64,000 nucleotides of DNA, from assembly GCA_946414395.1 (NCBI GenBank), contig CAMKOE010000004.1:38068-102067 (forward strand). Direction: 5' to 3'. This DNA is from an uncultured Porphyromonadaceae bacterium. GTDB lineage: Bacteria; Bacteroidota; Bacteroidia; Bacteroidales; Muribaculaceae. The notes below the pieces were generated by a model. It was not told where the DNA came from. It searched no databases and saw only the letters and a list, made by a program, of their open reading frames with translations. The translations under genes and the position numbers were made by a program. This document shows positions 42,754 to 51,566 of this stretch, in pieces; the first letter of the stretch is position 1; every line of letters starts with the position of its first letter.

Positions 42754-42911
42754 GGTTCAGTGATTTGCTTGTTTGTTTTACAACCCACAAAGATAATCTT
42801 TTTCCACCTCACGGCAAGCACACCGGTCATGAAAGTTATTAACAACCGTCATCCCCCAATAATAATCAAGAAAAAAAACACTAAATGGCCGCTGGTTAGG
42901 AAAAAAATGCC

Positions 42912-42919
42912 TACTTTTG
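42912..42919 (+). promoter_or_regulatory. putative -7 element of flavin reductase gene
   Basis: TACTTTTG lies 29 bases before ATG 42949, and 14 bases before ATG 42934. A transcription start near 42926 favours 42949 as the start codon. Confidence 0.55.
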
Positions 42920-42948
42920 CAACATTATTATTCATGTCATCACCGAGA

Positions 42949-43527
42949 ATGAAACAGAACTGGAGACCTGGCACCATGATATACCCGTTGCCCGCGCTGC
43001 TGGTCAGTTGCGGGGCGTCGCCCGAGGAGTATAACGTCTTCACGGCGGCGTGGACGGGAACCATCTGCAGCGATCCGGCCCTGTGCTATGTGTCCATCCG
43101 GCCCGAGCGTCACAGTCACGGCATCGTGGAGCGCAACATGGCCTTCACGCTCAACCTCACCAATCGTGAACTGGCACGTGCCACCGACTGGTGCGGCGTG
43201 CGGTCCGGGCGAGACTATGACAAGTGGCAAGAGATGGGACTGACTCCCGTCAAGGGTGAGACCGTCGCTGCCCCCTACATCCAGGAGGCGCCTGTCAGCA
43301 TCGAGTGCCGCGTGCGCGACATCATGCGCCTGGGCACCCACGACATGTTTATCGGCGAGGTCATGAACGTCATTGCCGATGACCGCTTTATCGACCCGCA
43401 GACCGGAGCCCTGGACCTCAAGGCCGCCGACCTGATAACCTACTGCCATGGCCACTATTACACCATGGGCGAGGAACTGGGGCACTTCGGCTGGTCGGTC
43501 CGCAAGAAACCTAAAACAAAGGAATAG
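42949..43527 (+). CDS. flavin reductase-like FMN-binding protein
   Basis: 192 residues with the split-barrel flavin reductase fold: an N-terminal [13 protein letters not shown] loop, [22 protein letters not shown] (phosphate-binding Thr/Ser) and [15 protein letters not shown] near residue 60, then [22 protein letters not shown]. This branch binds FMN and either reduces free flavin or handles another electron transfer; the partner is unknown. ATG 42949 gives the family-like M-K-Q-N-W start; ATG 42934 would add five residues. The gene is followed by an AT-rich repeat and glyA. Confidence 0.85.
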   Translation: MKQNWRPGTMIYPLPALLVSCGASPEEYNVFTAAWTGTICSDPALCYVSIRPERHSHGIVERNMAFTLNLTNRELARATDWCGVRSGRDYDKWQEMGLTPVKGETVAAPYIQEAPVSIECRVRDIMRLGTHDMFIGEVMNVIADDRFIDPQTGALDLKAADLITYCHGHYYTMGEELGHFGWSVRKKPKTKE

Positions 43528-43539
43528 TTCACATAATTA

Positions 43540-43575
43540 ACTTAAAACTAAAAACTTACAACTTAAAACTAAAAA
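43540..43575 (+). repeat. 15-base direct repeat before glyA
   Basis: ACTTAAAACTAAAAA occurs at 43540-43554 and 43561-43575 with a 6-base spacer (CTTACA). It contains TAAAACT, the complement of the AGTTTTA heptad at 42016-42053. It ends 5 bases before the glyA ATG and replaces a Shine-Dalgarno sequence with an A-rich leader. Confidence 0.85.
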
Positions 43576-43580
43576 GTCAA

Positions 43581-44861
43581 ATGGAACGAGACAAAGCGAT
43601 TTTTGACATTATCGAGCGCGAACATCTGCGTCAGCAACACGGCATCGAACTGATCGCCAGTGAGAACTTCGTTAGCGACCAGGTCATGCAGGCCATGGGC
43701 AGTTGCCTGACCAACAAGTATGCCGAGGGTTATCCTGGCCACCGCTACTATGGCGGCTGCCAGTGCGTTGATGAGAGCGAGAACCTCGCCATCGAGCGCC
43801 TCAAGCAGATCTTCGGTGCTGAGTACGTCAACGTGCAGCCCCACTCGGGTGCACAGGCCAACATGGCTGTCTTCATGGCATGCCTCAAGCCCGGTGACAA
43901 GTTCATGGGTCTGAACCTGGCTCATGGTGGTCACCTGTCACACGGTAGCCCCGTCAACTTCTCGGGCCTGATGTTCCAGGCTTGTGAATATAATGTGACC
44001 CCCGACACCAACCTGGTTGACTATGACCAGATGGAAGAGGTGGCACAGCGTGAGCGTCCCAAGTTGATCGTCGGTGGCGCCAGCGCCTACAGCCGCGAGT
44101 GGGACTACGAGCGCATGCGCAAGATTGCCGATAGCGTGGGCGCACTGCTCATGATCGACATGGCACACCCCGCAGGCCTCATCGCCGCCGGTCTGCTGAA
44201 GAACCCCTTGAAGTATGCCCACATCGTTACCAGCACCACCCACAAGACCCTGCGCGGTCCCCGTGGCGGTATCATCCTGCTGGGTAAGGACTTTGACAAC
44301 CCCTGGGGCAAGACCACCAAGAAGGGCGTCATCCGCAAGATGTCGTCACTGCTCGACAGCGCCGTCTTCCCCGGCGTACAGGGCGGTCCCCTCGAGCACG
44401 TGATCGCTGCCAAGGCTGTTGCCTTCGGCGAGATCCTCCAGCCCTCGTTCAAGGACTACGCCATCCAGGTGCGCACCAACGCCGCCGCTATGGCACAGGC
44501 CCTCATCGACAAGGGTTACAAGATCTGCTCGGGTGGTACCGACAACCACTGCATGCTGGTCGACCTGCGCACCAAGTATCCCGAGTTGACCGGTAAGGTG
44601 GCCGAGGCTGCCCTCGTTGCTGCCGACATCACCGTCAACAAGAACATGGTTCCCTTCGACGACCGCAGCGCCTTCCAGACCAGCGGTCTGCGTCTGGGCA
44701 CTCCCGCCATCACCACCCGTGGCCTCAAGGAGGACAAGATGGGCGACATCGTCGAACTCATCGACACCGTTCTGCGCGCCCCCGAGGACGAGGCTGTTAT
44801 CGCCGCCGTTCGTGGCAAGGTCAACGAGATGATGAAGGACTATCCCATGTTCGCCTGGTAA
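43581..44861 (+). CDS. glyA: serine hydroxymethyltransferase
   Basis: 426 residues. It interconverts serine and glycine with transfer of a one-carbon unit to tetrahydrofolate, supplying purine and thymidylate synthesis. Signature elements: the [13 protein letters not shown] loop near residue 47, VDLRTKYPE, and the PLP lysine Lys222 in [13 protein letters not shown]. The length matches bacterial SHMT. Codon usage is strongly biased (many C-ending codons), suggesting high expression. It ends with a clear terminator. Confidence 0.97.
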   Translation: MERDKAIFDIIEREHLRQQHGIELIASENFVSDQVMQAMGSCLTNKYAEGYPGHRYYGGCQCVDESENLAIERLKQIFGAEYVNVQPHSGAQANMAVFMACLKPGDKFMGLNLAHGGHLSHGSPVNFSGLMFQACEYNVTPDTNLVDYDQMEEVAQRERPKLIVGGASAYSREWDYERMRKIADSVGALLMIDMAHPAGLIAAGLLKNPLKYAHIVTSTTHKTLRGPRGGIILLGKDFDNPWGKTTKKGVIRKMSSLLDSAVFPGVQGGPLEHVIAAKAVAFGEILQPSFKDYAIQVRTNAAAMAQALIDKGYKICSGGTDNHCMLVDLRTKYPELTGKVAEAALVAADITVNKNMVPFDDRSAFQTSGLRLGTPAITTRGLKEDKMGDIVELIDTVLRAPEDEAVIAAVRGKVNEMMKDYPMFAW

Positions 44862-44887
44862 ATCCTGCAATCTCAACAACCCACTAT

Positions 44888-44923
44888 AGCCCTCAATGCC
44901 TTCCAGCATCGAGGGCTTTTTTT
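44888..44923 (+). terminator. intrinsic terminator of glyA
   Basis: AGCCCTC(A)ATGC pairs with GCAT(C)GAGGGCT around a CTTCCA loop, followed by a run of seven T. It lies 26 bases after the glyA stop. Confidence 0.9.
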
Positions 44924-45212
44924 ACGCCCCCCGCCTGTCCCTTATCACAATCCCGCCCCCTTCACCCGTCGTGTCCCGTAGTGCGAGTCACCGTCTCATA
45001 CCCCGTCCACACCGTCCAGTTCCCCGACCCATGAATCACCCCAGTCTCCCAGCGAGTTAGGTCGTGATGTTAACAATCCATTAACACTTCCGACCCACCC
45101 TCTACCTGCCGCAGCATCACCCGTGGACGACAGTCAAGATTGACATCTGGTCGGCGGGTAGCGTCGAAGACGAACTTTAATCACCCGTCATTGTCATTAT
45201 TTTGTCAATTTG
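44924..45212. other. C-rich intergenic stretch with no recognised feature
   Basis: The region 44924-45180 is unusually rich in C on the plus strand (CCCCGTCCACACCGTCC and similar) and shifts to AT-rich sequence near 45180, where the next promoter begins. No open frame with coding character, hairpin or repeat was found. Confidence 0.5.
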
Positions 45213-45244
45213 TTTGAAAATGTCAAGAAAAGTTACTATATTTG
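45213..45244 (+). promoter_or_regulatory. Bacteroidetes-type promoter of the BspA-like gene
   Basis: TTTG at 45213-45216 and TATATTTG at 45237-45244 are 20 bases apart, with a 48-base stretch from there to the ATG at 45293. Confidence 0.72.
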
Positions 45245-45292
45245 GCACGTTATTAACTTTATCTTGTCAAACCCTTTAACATTGATAGAATT

Positions 45293-47032
45293 ATGAAAGT
45301 CAAATTACTTCTTCTCCAAGCAGCCGCCCTCGTGGCGGCCATGATGTGTGCCTTCGGCGCCGCTGCTGTCGAGGCCTATGCCAACTACACGCCGTCGAAC
45401 ACGACGCTTACGTTTTACTATGACGGCATTCGCGGCTCCCGCACGGGCACGACCTACGACTTGACCCTTCCGGATGCCTTGTGGCCCGGTTGGTACTTTG
45501 ACTACGACATGCAGGCTGCGGTCACCAAAGTGGTGTTTGACCCGTCATTCAGCAGTGCCCGTCCTCAAACGACCTATGCATGGTTTAGCGGGATGTCGAA
45601 TCTCACTACCATCACCGGCATGAAGGAATACTTGAACACGTCTGAGGTGACAAACATGAATATTATGTTCTCAGGTTGCAGCAGCCTGACGAGCCTCGAT
45701 GTGAGCGGTTTCAACACTGGGAATGTGGAATATATGGCCAGCATGTTCGCTTATTGTAGCAGCCTGACAAATCTTGACTTGAGCAATTTCAACACGTCTC
45801 AAGTGCAATTCATGAACTATATGTTCAGTTATTGCCGTAAACTAAAGAGCGTTAACCTGAGCAGTTTCAACACTGCCAACGTGTTGGAGATGAGTGGCCT
45901 GTTCACTGAATGCAACGAGTTGGCGAGCGTTGACCTGAGCAGTTTCAATACGGCTAAGGTGACTGACATGCATAACATGTTCCTCTATTGCAGTAATTTG
46001 ACAAGCCTTGACGTGAGCGGCTTCAACACGGCTAATGTGACCGACATGCAGGATATGTTTGCTGTCTGCCCTAACTTGACGACCATCTATGTGGGTGACG
46101 AATGGAGCACGGCTGCCGTCACGCCATCTACCAGTATGTTCTACCGCAGCACGAGCCTGGTGGGCGGCATGGGCACGACCTATGATGCCAGCCATGTGGA
46201 TGCCACCTATGCCCACATCGACGGCGGCCCCAGCAACCCGGGCTACTTCACCGCTAAAACCGAGGCCTATGCCTGCTACACTGAGTCGAACACGACACTG
46301 ACGTTTTACTGCGACAACCAGCGCAGCTCGCGCACGGACACGACCTACGATGTGAACCTGAATCAGGGCTCGTCTTTCCCTGCCTGGTTCACCAATGATG
46401 TAGTAAGCAACGTGACCAAGGCCGTCTTTGACCCCTCTTTCGCCAATGCCCGTCCCACATCAACGGGTGGTTGGTTCTTCTATATGTCGAAACTTAAATC
46501 CATAACAGGGTTGAACTTCCTGAATACCAGCGAGGTGACGTATATGGTGTCAATGTTCGCAGATTGCAGCAATTTGACGAACCTTGACTTGAGCAGCTGG
46601 AACACGGCTAAGGTGACCGACATGAGGCATATGTTCAGAGATTGCTCTGGCTTGACGACCATCTATGTGGGTGACGAATGGAGTACGTCTGCCGTCACGC
46701 AATCTAACAATATGTTCTACGGCTGCACGAGCCTGGTGGGCGGCCAGGGCACGACCTGGAACGATTCCAACCCGAGGGACAAGACCTATGCGCACATCGA
46801 CTATGGCACGAGCAACCCGGGCTACTTCACCGACAAGAACGCCGCCCTGCGTGGCGACGTGAACGGTGACGGCAGCGTCAACATCAGCGACGTGACTGCT
46901 CTGATCGATTACCTGCTCGGCGGCGACGCATCGGGCATCAACTTGAATGCTGCCGATTGTACTCAGGACGGCAGCGTGAACATCAGCGACGTTACCGCCT
47001 TAATTGACCACCTGCTCGGTGGCACCTGGTGA
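45293..47032 (+). CDS. BspA-like DUF285 leucine-rich-repeat surface protein with dockerin repeats
   Basis: 579 residues with a signal peptide (KLLLLQAAALVAAMMCAFGAAA). Two tandem modules each contain a domain ANYTPSNTTLTFYYD / ACYTESNTTLTFYCD followed by BspA/DUF285 repeats of about 23 residues with the theme MFxxCSxLTSLDVSxFNTxxVTDM. The first module has about seven repeats, the second about three, and both end in TTIYVGDEWST. The C terminus is a dockerin pair (GDVNGDGSVNISDVTALID ... DGSVNISDVTALIDHLLGGTW). BspA-like proteins bind host matrix proteins or mediate adherence; surface exposure and adhesion here are inference. Confidence 0.88.
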   Translation: MKVKLLLLQAAALVAAMMCAFGAAAVEAYANYTPSNTTLTFYYDGIRGSRTGTTYDLTLPDALWPGWYFDYDMQAAVTKVVFDPSFSSARPQTTYAWFSGMSNLTTITGMKEYLNTSEVTNMNIMFSGCSSLTSLDVSGFNTGNVEYMASMFAYCSSLTNLDLSNFNTSQVQFMNYMFSYCRKLKSVNLSSFNTANVLEMSGLFTECNELASVDLSSFNTAKVTDMHNMFLYCSNLTSLDVSGFNTANVTDMQDMFAVCPNLTTIYVGDEWSTAAVTPSTSMFYRSTSLVGGMGTTYDASHVDATYAHIDGGPSNPGYFTAKTEAYACYTESNTTLTFYCDNQRSSRTDTTYDVNLNQGSSFPAWFTNDVVSNVTKAVFDPSFANARPTSTGGWFFYMSKLKSITGLNFLNTSEVTYMVSMFADCSNLTNLDLSSWNTAKVTDMRHMFRDCSGLTTIYVGDEWSTSAVTQSNNMFYGCTSLVGGQGTTWNDSNPRDKTYAHIDYGTSNPGYFTDKNAALRGDVNGDGSVNISDVTALIDYLLGGDASGINLNAADCTQDGSVNISDVTALIDHLLGGTW

Positions 47033-47147
47033 TGCTCGCTGCGCTCGCTGATTAGAGATAAGTGATTAGTGAGGCATCCGCTCTCTTGGGCCTCACGCTA
47101 GGGCGCAAAGCCGCCACTTTTCTCTGATTTGAGGACAAGAAAGATAG

Positions 47148-47183
47148 GCCCTGTGTTTGACTATGACGGTGCGAACACAGGGC
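47148..47183 (+). terminator. terminator-like hairpin after the BspA-like gene
   Basis: GCCCTGTGTT at 47148-47157 pairs with AACACAGGGC at 47174-47183 and is extended by GACAA/TTGTC. It lies 115 bases after the stop. No T run follows, so it may be a Rho-type or processing hairpin. Confidence 0.6.
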
Positions 47184-47225
47184 TTGTCTTGTGTATTGGG
47201 TGATGCTCGCTGCATTCGCGATTTT

Positions 47226-47256
47226 TTTGTGATGTCAACAATATTTACTACCTTTG
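47226..47256 (+). promoter_or_regulatory. Bacteroidetes-type promoter of fabG
   Basis: TTTG at 47226-47229 and TACCTTTG at 47249-47256 are exactly 19 bases apart, 49 bases before the ATG at 47305. Confidence 0.8.
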
Positions 47257-47304
47257 CAGGCCAATTGATTGAAGTTAACTACTATAATTAATAAGAAAGA
47301 CAAA

Positions 47305-48051
47305 ATGAAGATGTTACAAGGAAAAGTGGCGCTCATCACTGGCGCCGCAAGGGGCATCGGCAAGGCCATCGCCCTGAAGTTTGCTGCCGAGGGCGCTGAT
47401 GTCGCTTTTACCGACCTCGTCATTGACGACAACGGCAAGCAGACCGAGCAAGAAATCGCTGCCCTGGGTGTCCGCGCCAAGGGCTATGCAAGCAACGCAG
47501 CCAACTTTGAGGAGACCGAGGCTGTCGTGAAGCAGATTCACGAGGACTTCGGCCACATCGATATCCTGGTCAACAACGCCGGTATCACCAAGGACGGCAT
47601 CATGCTGCGCATGACCGAGCAGCAGTGGGACGCTGTCATTGCCGTTAACCTCAAGAGCGCATTCAACTTCATCCATGCCCTGGTTCCCATCATGATGCGC
47701 CAGCGTCAGGGTTCCATCATCAACATGGCATCGGTAGTGGGCGTGCACGGTAACGCTGGTCAGGCCAACTATGCCGCCTCCAAGGCTGGCCTTATCGCTC
47801 TGGCCAAGAGTATCGCCCAGGAGATGGGCAGCCGCGGCATCCGCGCCAACGCCATCGCTCCCGGCTTTATCGACACCGCTATGACCCAGGCCTTGAGCGA
47901 GGAAGTGCGCAAGGAGTGGTGCCAGCGCATCCCCCTGCGCCGTGGCGGCACGGTCGAGGATATCGCCAACGTGGCCACCTTCCTGGCCAGCGACATGTCG
48001 GCCTATGTCACCGGCCAGGTCATCCAGGTCGATGGCGGCATGAACATGTGA
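47305..48051 (+). CDS. fabG: 3-oxoacyl-ACP reductase
   Basis: 248 residues, the standard FabG length, from ATG 47305 (M-K-M-L-Q-G-K); the longer ATG 47269 overlaps the promoter region. It is an NADP-dependent short-chain dehydrogenase of the fatty acid elongation cycle. Cofactor motif TGAARGIGKAIAL, structural NNAG (NAGITKDG), catalytic Ser near residue 138 (INMASVVG), and YAASKAG with catalytic Tyr151 and Lys155. It stands alone with a consensus promoter and strong terminator, not in a fab cluster. The substrate class is inferred from overall similarity. Confidence 0.9.
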   Translation: MKMLQGKVALITGAARGIGKAIALKFAAEGADVAFTDLVIDDNGKQTEQEIAALGVRAKGYASNAANFEETEAVVKQIHEDFGHIDILVNNAGITKDGIMLRMTEQQWDAVIAVNLKSAFNFIHALVPIMMRQRQGSIINMASVVGVHGNAGQANYAASKAGLIALAKSIAQEMGSRGIRANAIAPGFIDTAMTQALSEEVRKEWCQRIPLRRGGTVEDIANVATFLASDMSAYVTGQVIQVDGGMNM

Positions 48052-48084
48052 TTTTTTCACCGAAGAATTTCTTTATATTGATAG

Positions 48085-48116
48085 AGGACGCTGCTTGATA
48101 GCCAGCGTCCTTTTTT
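48085..48116 (+). terminator. intrinsic terminator of fabG
   Basis: AGGACGCTG pairs with CAGCGTCCT around a 9-base loop, followed by six T, 34 bases after the stop. Confidence 0.9.
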
Positions 48117-48161
48117 GGGGGGGTGGGGTAATGGATATTGATAGTTTTTTTGTTTGCTTTG

Positions 48162-48192
48162 TTTGAATATTAAAATTATATGATTATATTTG
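48162..48192 (+). promoter_or_regulatory. Bacteroidetes-type promoter of a secreted protein gene
   Basis: TTTG at 48162-48165 and TATATTTG at 48185-48192 are 19 bases apart, with a leader of about 60 bases before the ATG at 48256. Confidence 0.8.
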
Positions 48193-48255
48193 CAGTCATC
48201 GGAATTGAGTATCTCAAAAATATCAATAATTATTAATTATTAAAAATATCTGAAC

Positions 48256-49989
48256 ATGAACAGGAAATCTTTACTTATTATTATTGCTATGGTCACGGGA
48301 TTGAGTGTTTGGGCTCAGTCTGTCGGGCTTGAAGCATCACCCGTGTCAATTAGCAGTGTCCCGCTCAATGCCCGATACCATCGTCCGGCGGGAGCCTTTT
48401 TTACGCACATCACTGCAGTGGATGGCGTGGCTCAGTACAATCAGGTCTCTGACGAATTCATCATGTTGAAACCCTATAGTGATTACACGTTCCATGCTCT
48501 GGCCGACGGCATCGGCCCCGATGCACAGTTCCAGTGGAGATGCTACGATGATTTTGGGTGGGAGATTTATGAGTGCAACACGCGTGACCTCACGGTGAAT
48601 AACGGGCCGGGCAGGCAACAGACGCCCTGGCTTCACGTGAGGGACGGGAGCGCCAGCAGCAGTTTTCAATGGTATAATCCGTCATTAGGTTGGGCCCAGG
48701 TCATCTGTCCTATTATGATGGTAACAGCCGTCAATCCCTCCCAAGTGACTGATCAGGAGGGTGTTGTTGAAAATTTGTTATCAAGCAAGTCGCCCGCTCG
48801 ACACAGTTTTAACGATCATCGTCTGTTCGCTACTTTAGATGGTTTGAGGCCTTATGGTAACAATGCCCAGGGATGGTGGTTGGGCAAGAACGCCAGCCAC
48901 GTCGACGGTATAGCCCAAGCCTTTGAGAGGCCCACTCACCCTTATCTGCTCAAGAAAGTCTGTCTCATGATCGATGGCAGTGCTGTGGTCACCGGCGACG
49001 TGACCTTGACATGCAAGGTGTACCGCCTCGACGAAATCCCGGCTTATCATGCCTCAGAACCAGTAAGCCTGCCCGAAGTTCCTGGTGAACTCATTGCCAT
49101 AGGCAAGGGGACGGTAAGTCCCGGCACGATTACCCAGAAAAACGGACTTGTTGAGTTCCGGCTCTACTCGTGCGACCCAAGCGACCCCGGATCGGCCCAA
49201 CTGTGCCAGCCTACGGTCGAATACCCTATTCTTGTGGTCGTCGACGGTTACAATGACCCGGAGGCTGCCGGCCTGGTGGACTTCACGGCAAGGGCCAGTT
49301 CTAACATGTTGAGTGACGAAGGCTATGGCGAGTTGGCCTATGTAAAATACCCCATGACAGACGACGAGGGTAATTTTAGCGGCAATTATGAGTGGCGTGG
49401 CCTGAACCACCTCTTAGACGGCGGCAGGGAGATGATGACAGGTCTGTCAATCTATATCGTTGCCGACCATCCCTATCTGCGGTTCCTTACTGAGGACGAG
49501 AGCGGTGAATATCAGTTTGATGCCCAAGGTGGCCTGCTGCAGCGCCAATATGGCGACGAGATGAGCAGTGGCATCCAGTTCCTGTCATGGCTGCCGAGTG
49601 AAGATGAGGGCTGGAGCATGAGTTGTGACGGGGACGATCTGCCTGACTGGCTCGAAATTGAGTTGACCGACGTTGCTGAAGATGTGGATCACTACATTGT
49701 CAATGCTCGTGTCACGGCCGATCCCTTGCCCCAGGGTGTCGCTTATCGTGAGGCGGTCGTCAGGTTCAGTTACCCGGGTACTTATCTCGACTACAAGTTC
49801 ATCCAGGGTGAGAAGTCTTATATACCCTGTGGCCCCAGTGCTGATGGTGAAATCAATATCGCCGACTTGAACTATCTGATTAACTTAGTGTTAAATGACA
49901 TGTATGACGACTGCTACGATGTGAATAGTGATGGGGAATTGAATTTGTCAGACGTCAATGCGCTCATCGACGTTATGTTGTCATGGTAA
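48256..49989 (+). CDS. secreted multi-domain protein with C-terminal dockerin-like motif pair
   Basis: 577 residues with a signal peptide (LLIIIAMVTGLSVWAQ). The protein is beta-rich, with many aromatic strands (YTFHALADGIGPDAQFQWR, SSSFQWYNPSLGW), and resembles Ig-like surface domains of unknown function, with no catalytic motif. A BACON-type stretch (LPDWLEIELTDVAEDVDHYIV) lies near residue 460. It ends with SADGEINIADLNYLINLVL and DVNSDGELNLSDVNALIDVMLSW, a dockerin pair at the very C terminus. It has its own consensus promoter and a strong bidirectional terminator. The function is not recognised. Confidence 0.75.
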   Translation: MNRKSLLIIIAMVTGLSVWAQSVGLEASPVSISSVPLNARYHRPAGAFFTHITAVDGVAQYNQVSDEFIMLKPYSDYTFHALADGIGPDAQFQWRCYDDFGWEIYECNTRDLTVNNGPGRQQTPWLHVRDGSASSSFQWYNPSLGWAQVICPIMMVTAVNPSQVTDQEGVVENLLSSKSPARHSFNDHRLFATLDGLRPYGNNAQGWWLGKNASHVDGIAQAFERPTHPYLLKKVCLMIDGSAVVTGDVTLTCKVYRLDEIPAYHASEPVSLPEVPGELIAIGKGTVSPGTITQKNGLVEFRLYSCDPSDPGSAQLCQPTVEYPILVVVDGYNDPEAAGLVDFTARASSNMLSDEGYGELAYVKYPMTDDEGNFSGNYEWRGLNHLLDGGREMMTGLSIYIVADHPYLRFLTEDESGEYQFDAQGGLLQRQYGDEMSSGIQFLSWLPSEDEGWSMSCDGDDLPDWLEIELTDVAEDVDHYIVNARVTADPLPQGVAYREAVVRFSYPGTYLDYKFIQGEKSYIPCGPSADGEINIADLNYLINLVLNDMYDDCYDVNSDGELNLSDVNALIDVMLSW

Positions 49990-50010
49990 ACCAATCAAGC
50001 CGCCTTGACA

Positions 50011-50052
50011 TAGTGAAAATGGGTCCTAGAGAACTAGAACCCATTTTCACTA
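50011..50052. terminator. bidirectional terminator, 14-bp plus 4-bp stem
   Basis: TAGTGAAAATGGGT pairs exactly with ACCCATTTTCACTA, with inner CTAG/CTAG and an AGAA loop. It lies between convergent stops at 49989 and 50101. Confidence 0.85.
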
Positions 50053-50100
50053 TTGAGGTATAGTGTTATTAAACTGTAAACACAATACAAGCAAGTGTCA

Positions 50101-50550
50101 TCATTCCTCGCCCTCGGCGACCTCACACTCGCACATCTCGCGGTACTCCTGCCAGTCGGGGTCTTCCTCGGCCTCAAATTCAAGGGGCAGGGCGGGGAAG
50201 GGGGCCATCACCTCGTTGAACTTGCGCTGGAAGATGTGCAGGCTGCGGGTATAGAAAACCCAGTTGCGCTGCCCGTCACCGGTGTAGATGCCCGTCATCA
50301 CGGCCACCGGATCATGGTCAAAACACTCGTTGAGGGCATCGGTGACCTCTTCCATGACCTTGCTGTCGCCATAGGCTGGCAACCCTTTCTCGTCTCCAGG
50401 ATACTTCCAGGTGACCTCGATGCGGAACCTGTACAGGCCCGTCTCGATCACATTGTCCATCGCGCGGCGGCCTGTCACCAGAATGAGGTTCCCGTTCTCG
50501 CCCTCGGCGGGAGCGGTCCACCAGTCGTTGCTAATTCTCAGTTTTGCCAT
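50101..50550 (-). CDS. DUF695-domain protein
   Basis: 149 residues from ATG 50550 (M-A-K-L-R-I-S-N-D-W-W); an earlier ATG would add 23 residues of unlikely sequence. DUF695 hallmarks are present: the N-terminal NDWWTAPAEGENGNLILVTGRR, a central YTGDGQRNWVFYTRS and the C-terminal DPDWQEYREM. The domain's function is not established. It is acidic and appears cytoplasmic. No operon partner; it lies next to a lipoprotein gene that starts a separate transcript on the same strand. Confidence 0.82.
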   Translation of the reverse strand: MAKLRISNDWWTAPAEGENGNLILVTGRRAMDNVIETGLYRFRIEVTWKYPGDEKGLPAYGDSKVMEEVTDALNECFDHDPVAVMTGIYTGDGQRNWVFYTRSLHIFQRKFNEVMAPFPALPLEFEAEEDPDWQEYREMCECEVAEGEE

Positions 50551-50666
50551 GTTGATGAGGTTTGCTCTTGTATTGATAAATAAACAAGTGCCACGTGATC
50601 CGGATGCGGAACGTTGCACTTATCTATATGGTATCTTCATGTGAAGTGTTTATTATCAGTAGTGGG

Positions 50667-51128
50667 TTATTTGGGATAAACAAAACTGATTTCTTCATAC
50701 TTCAAATGGCCGCTTTCGCCTTGAGTGCGATTGGCATAGGTGGCAAATTTGGCATTGACTGACACGCCGCTGCCATAGGTGCCGGAGGTCAATTTAGATC
50801 TAACCTCGTCAAGATAGGCATTGAATTTAGGAACAAATTCATCATACTTCTTGCGTGCGTCGGCATCTTGTTCGGCAAACTCCGAGACACTTCCATTCGA
50901 GTAATTCACTTTCACGTCATAGATGACAGAGTTGGCCTTGATCCACGCCAAAATGTCAATCAGCAACTGGTCTGGACCGTTAAACTCGACGTCACTTGCC
51001 GAGATCGTGTAGGTTACATATAACGGGTGGTCATACTCGGGGCTGCTGTCAAACTCACATGCTGTGAATGATACAGATGCCATCAGGATACAAACCAGCG
51101 CGATCGCATATTTGTAAATTTGTTTCAT
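50667..51128 (-). CDS. small lipoprotein, unknown
   Basis: 153 residues: a hydrophobic N terminus with the lipobox-like SFTAC, so Cys24 is probably lipidated. The mature part is polar and contains the SNGSVSEFAEQDADARKKYDEF helix and a beta C terminus (NAKFATYANRTQ). No family was recognised. Nearest genes are DUF695 downstream on the same strand and a divergent thioredoxin-fold protein. An outer-membrane or periplasmic location is inferred. Confidence 0.65.
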   Translation of the reverse strand: MKQIYKYAIALVCILMASVSFTACEFDSSPEYDHPLYVTYTISASDVEFNGPDQLLIDILAWIKANSVIYDVKVNYSNGSVSEFAEQDADARKKYDEFVPKFNAYLDEVRSKLTSGTYGSGVSVNAKFATYANRTQGESGHLKYEEISFVYPK

Positions 51129-51442
51129 ATCAGAATAGGTTAACTTTTTCTTATAATTAGGTTATGAGAAATATCAAGCGACAAAATTAATAAAAAAATC
51201 AATAGGATTGACATTATGGGTGCTTTTTTTGTCATTTCTAGCCGATGAAGGAGGTTTTGATCGATTACCTCAACGATATTTCAACAATTACAAGTAAGCA
51301 TTCATGCTATTCAGGATAGAGAATAGTGTTTTGTAAATCTCTTGTAAATAGCGCATTAGCGCTTGGTGGCTTGGCGTGAAAACCGTTTTGCTGAATGGGT
51401 TAACCATCATCAAGAAATGCAAAAATATTTCAAATTCCCTTG

Positions 51443-51469
51443 TTAATAACTTTTTTGTTATTAATTTTG
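51443..51469 (+). promoter_or_regulatory. putative promoter with an internal palindrome
   Basis: TAATTTTG (-7) is at 51462-51469 and CTTG (weak -33) at 51439-51442, 19 bases apart. The spacer holds TTAATAAC, six T, then GTTATTAA (51443-51464), an exact 8-bp inverted repeat that overlaps the -7 element and could be an operator. The remaining divergent gap 51129-51442 and the leader 51470-51566 show nothing else clear. Confidence 0.5.
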
Positions 51470-51566
51470 CACGCTGTTACGGGAATGCATTTCCCCCCTT
51501 AACATGCGGTGGCGCGCCTGACGCATGTCTCGCACCTGCCGGAATGTGAACCTAAACGACTATTGA

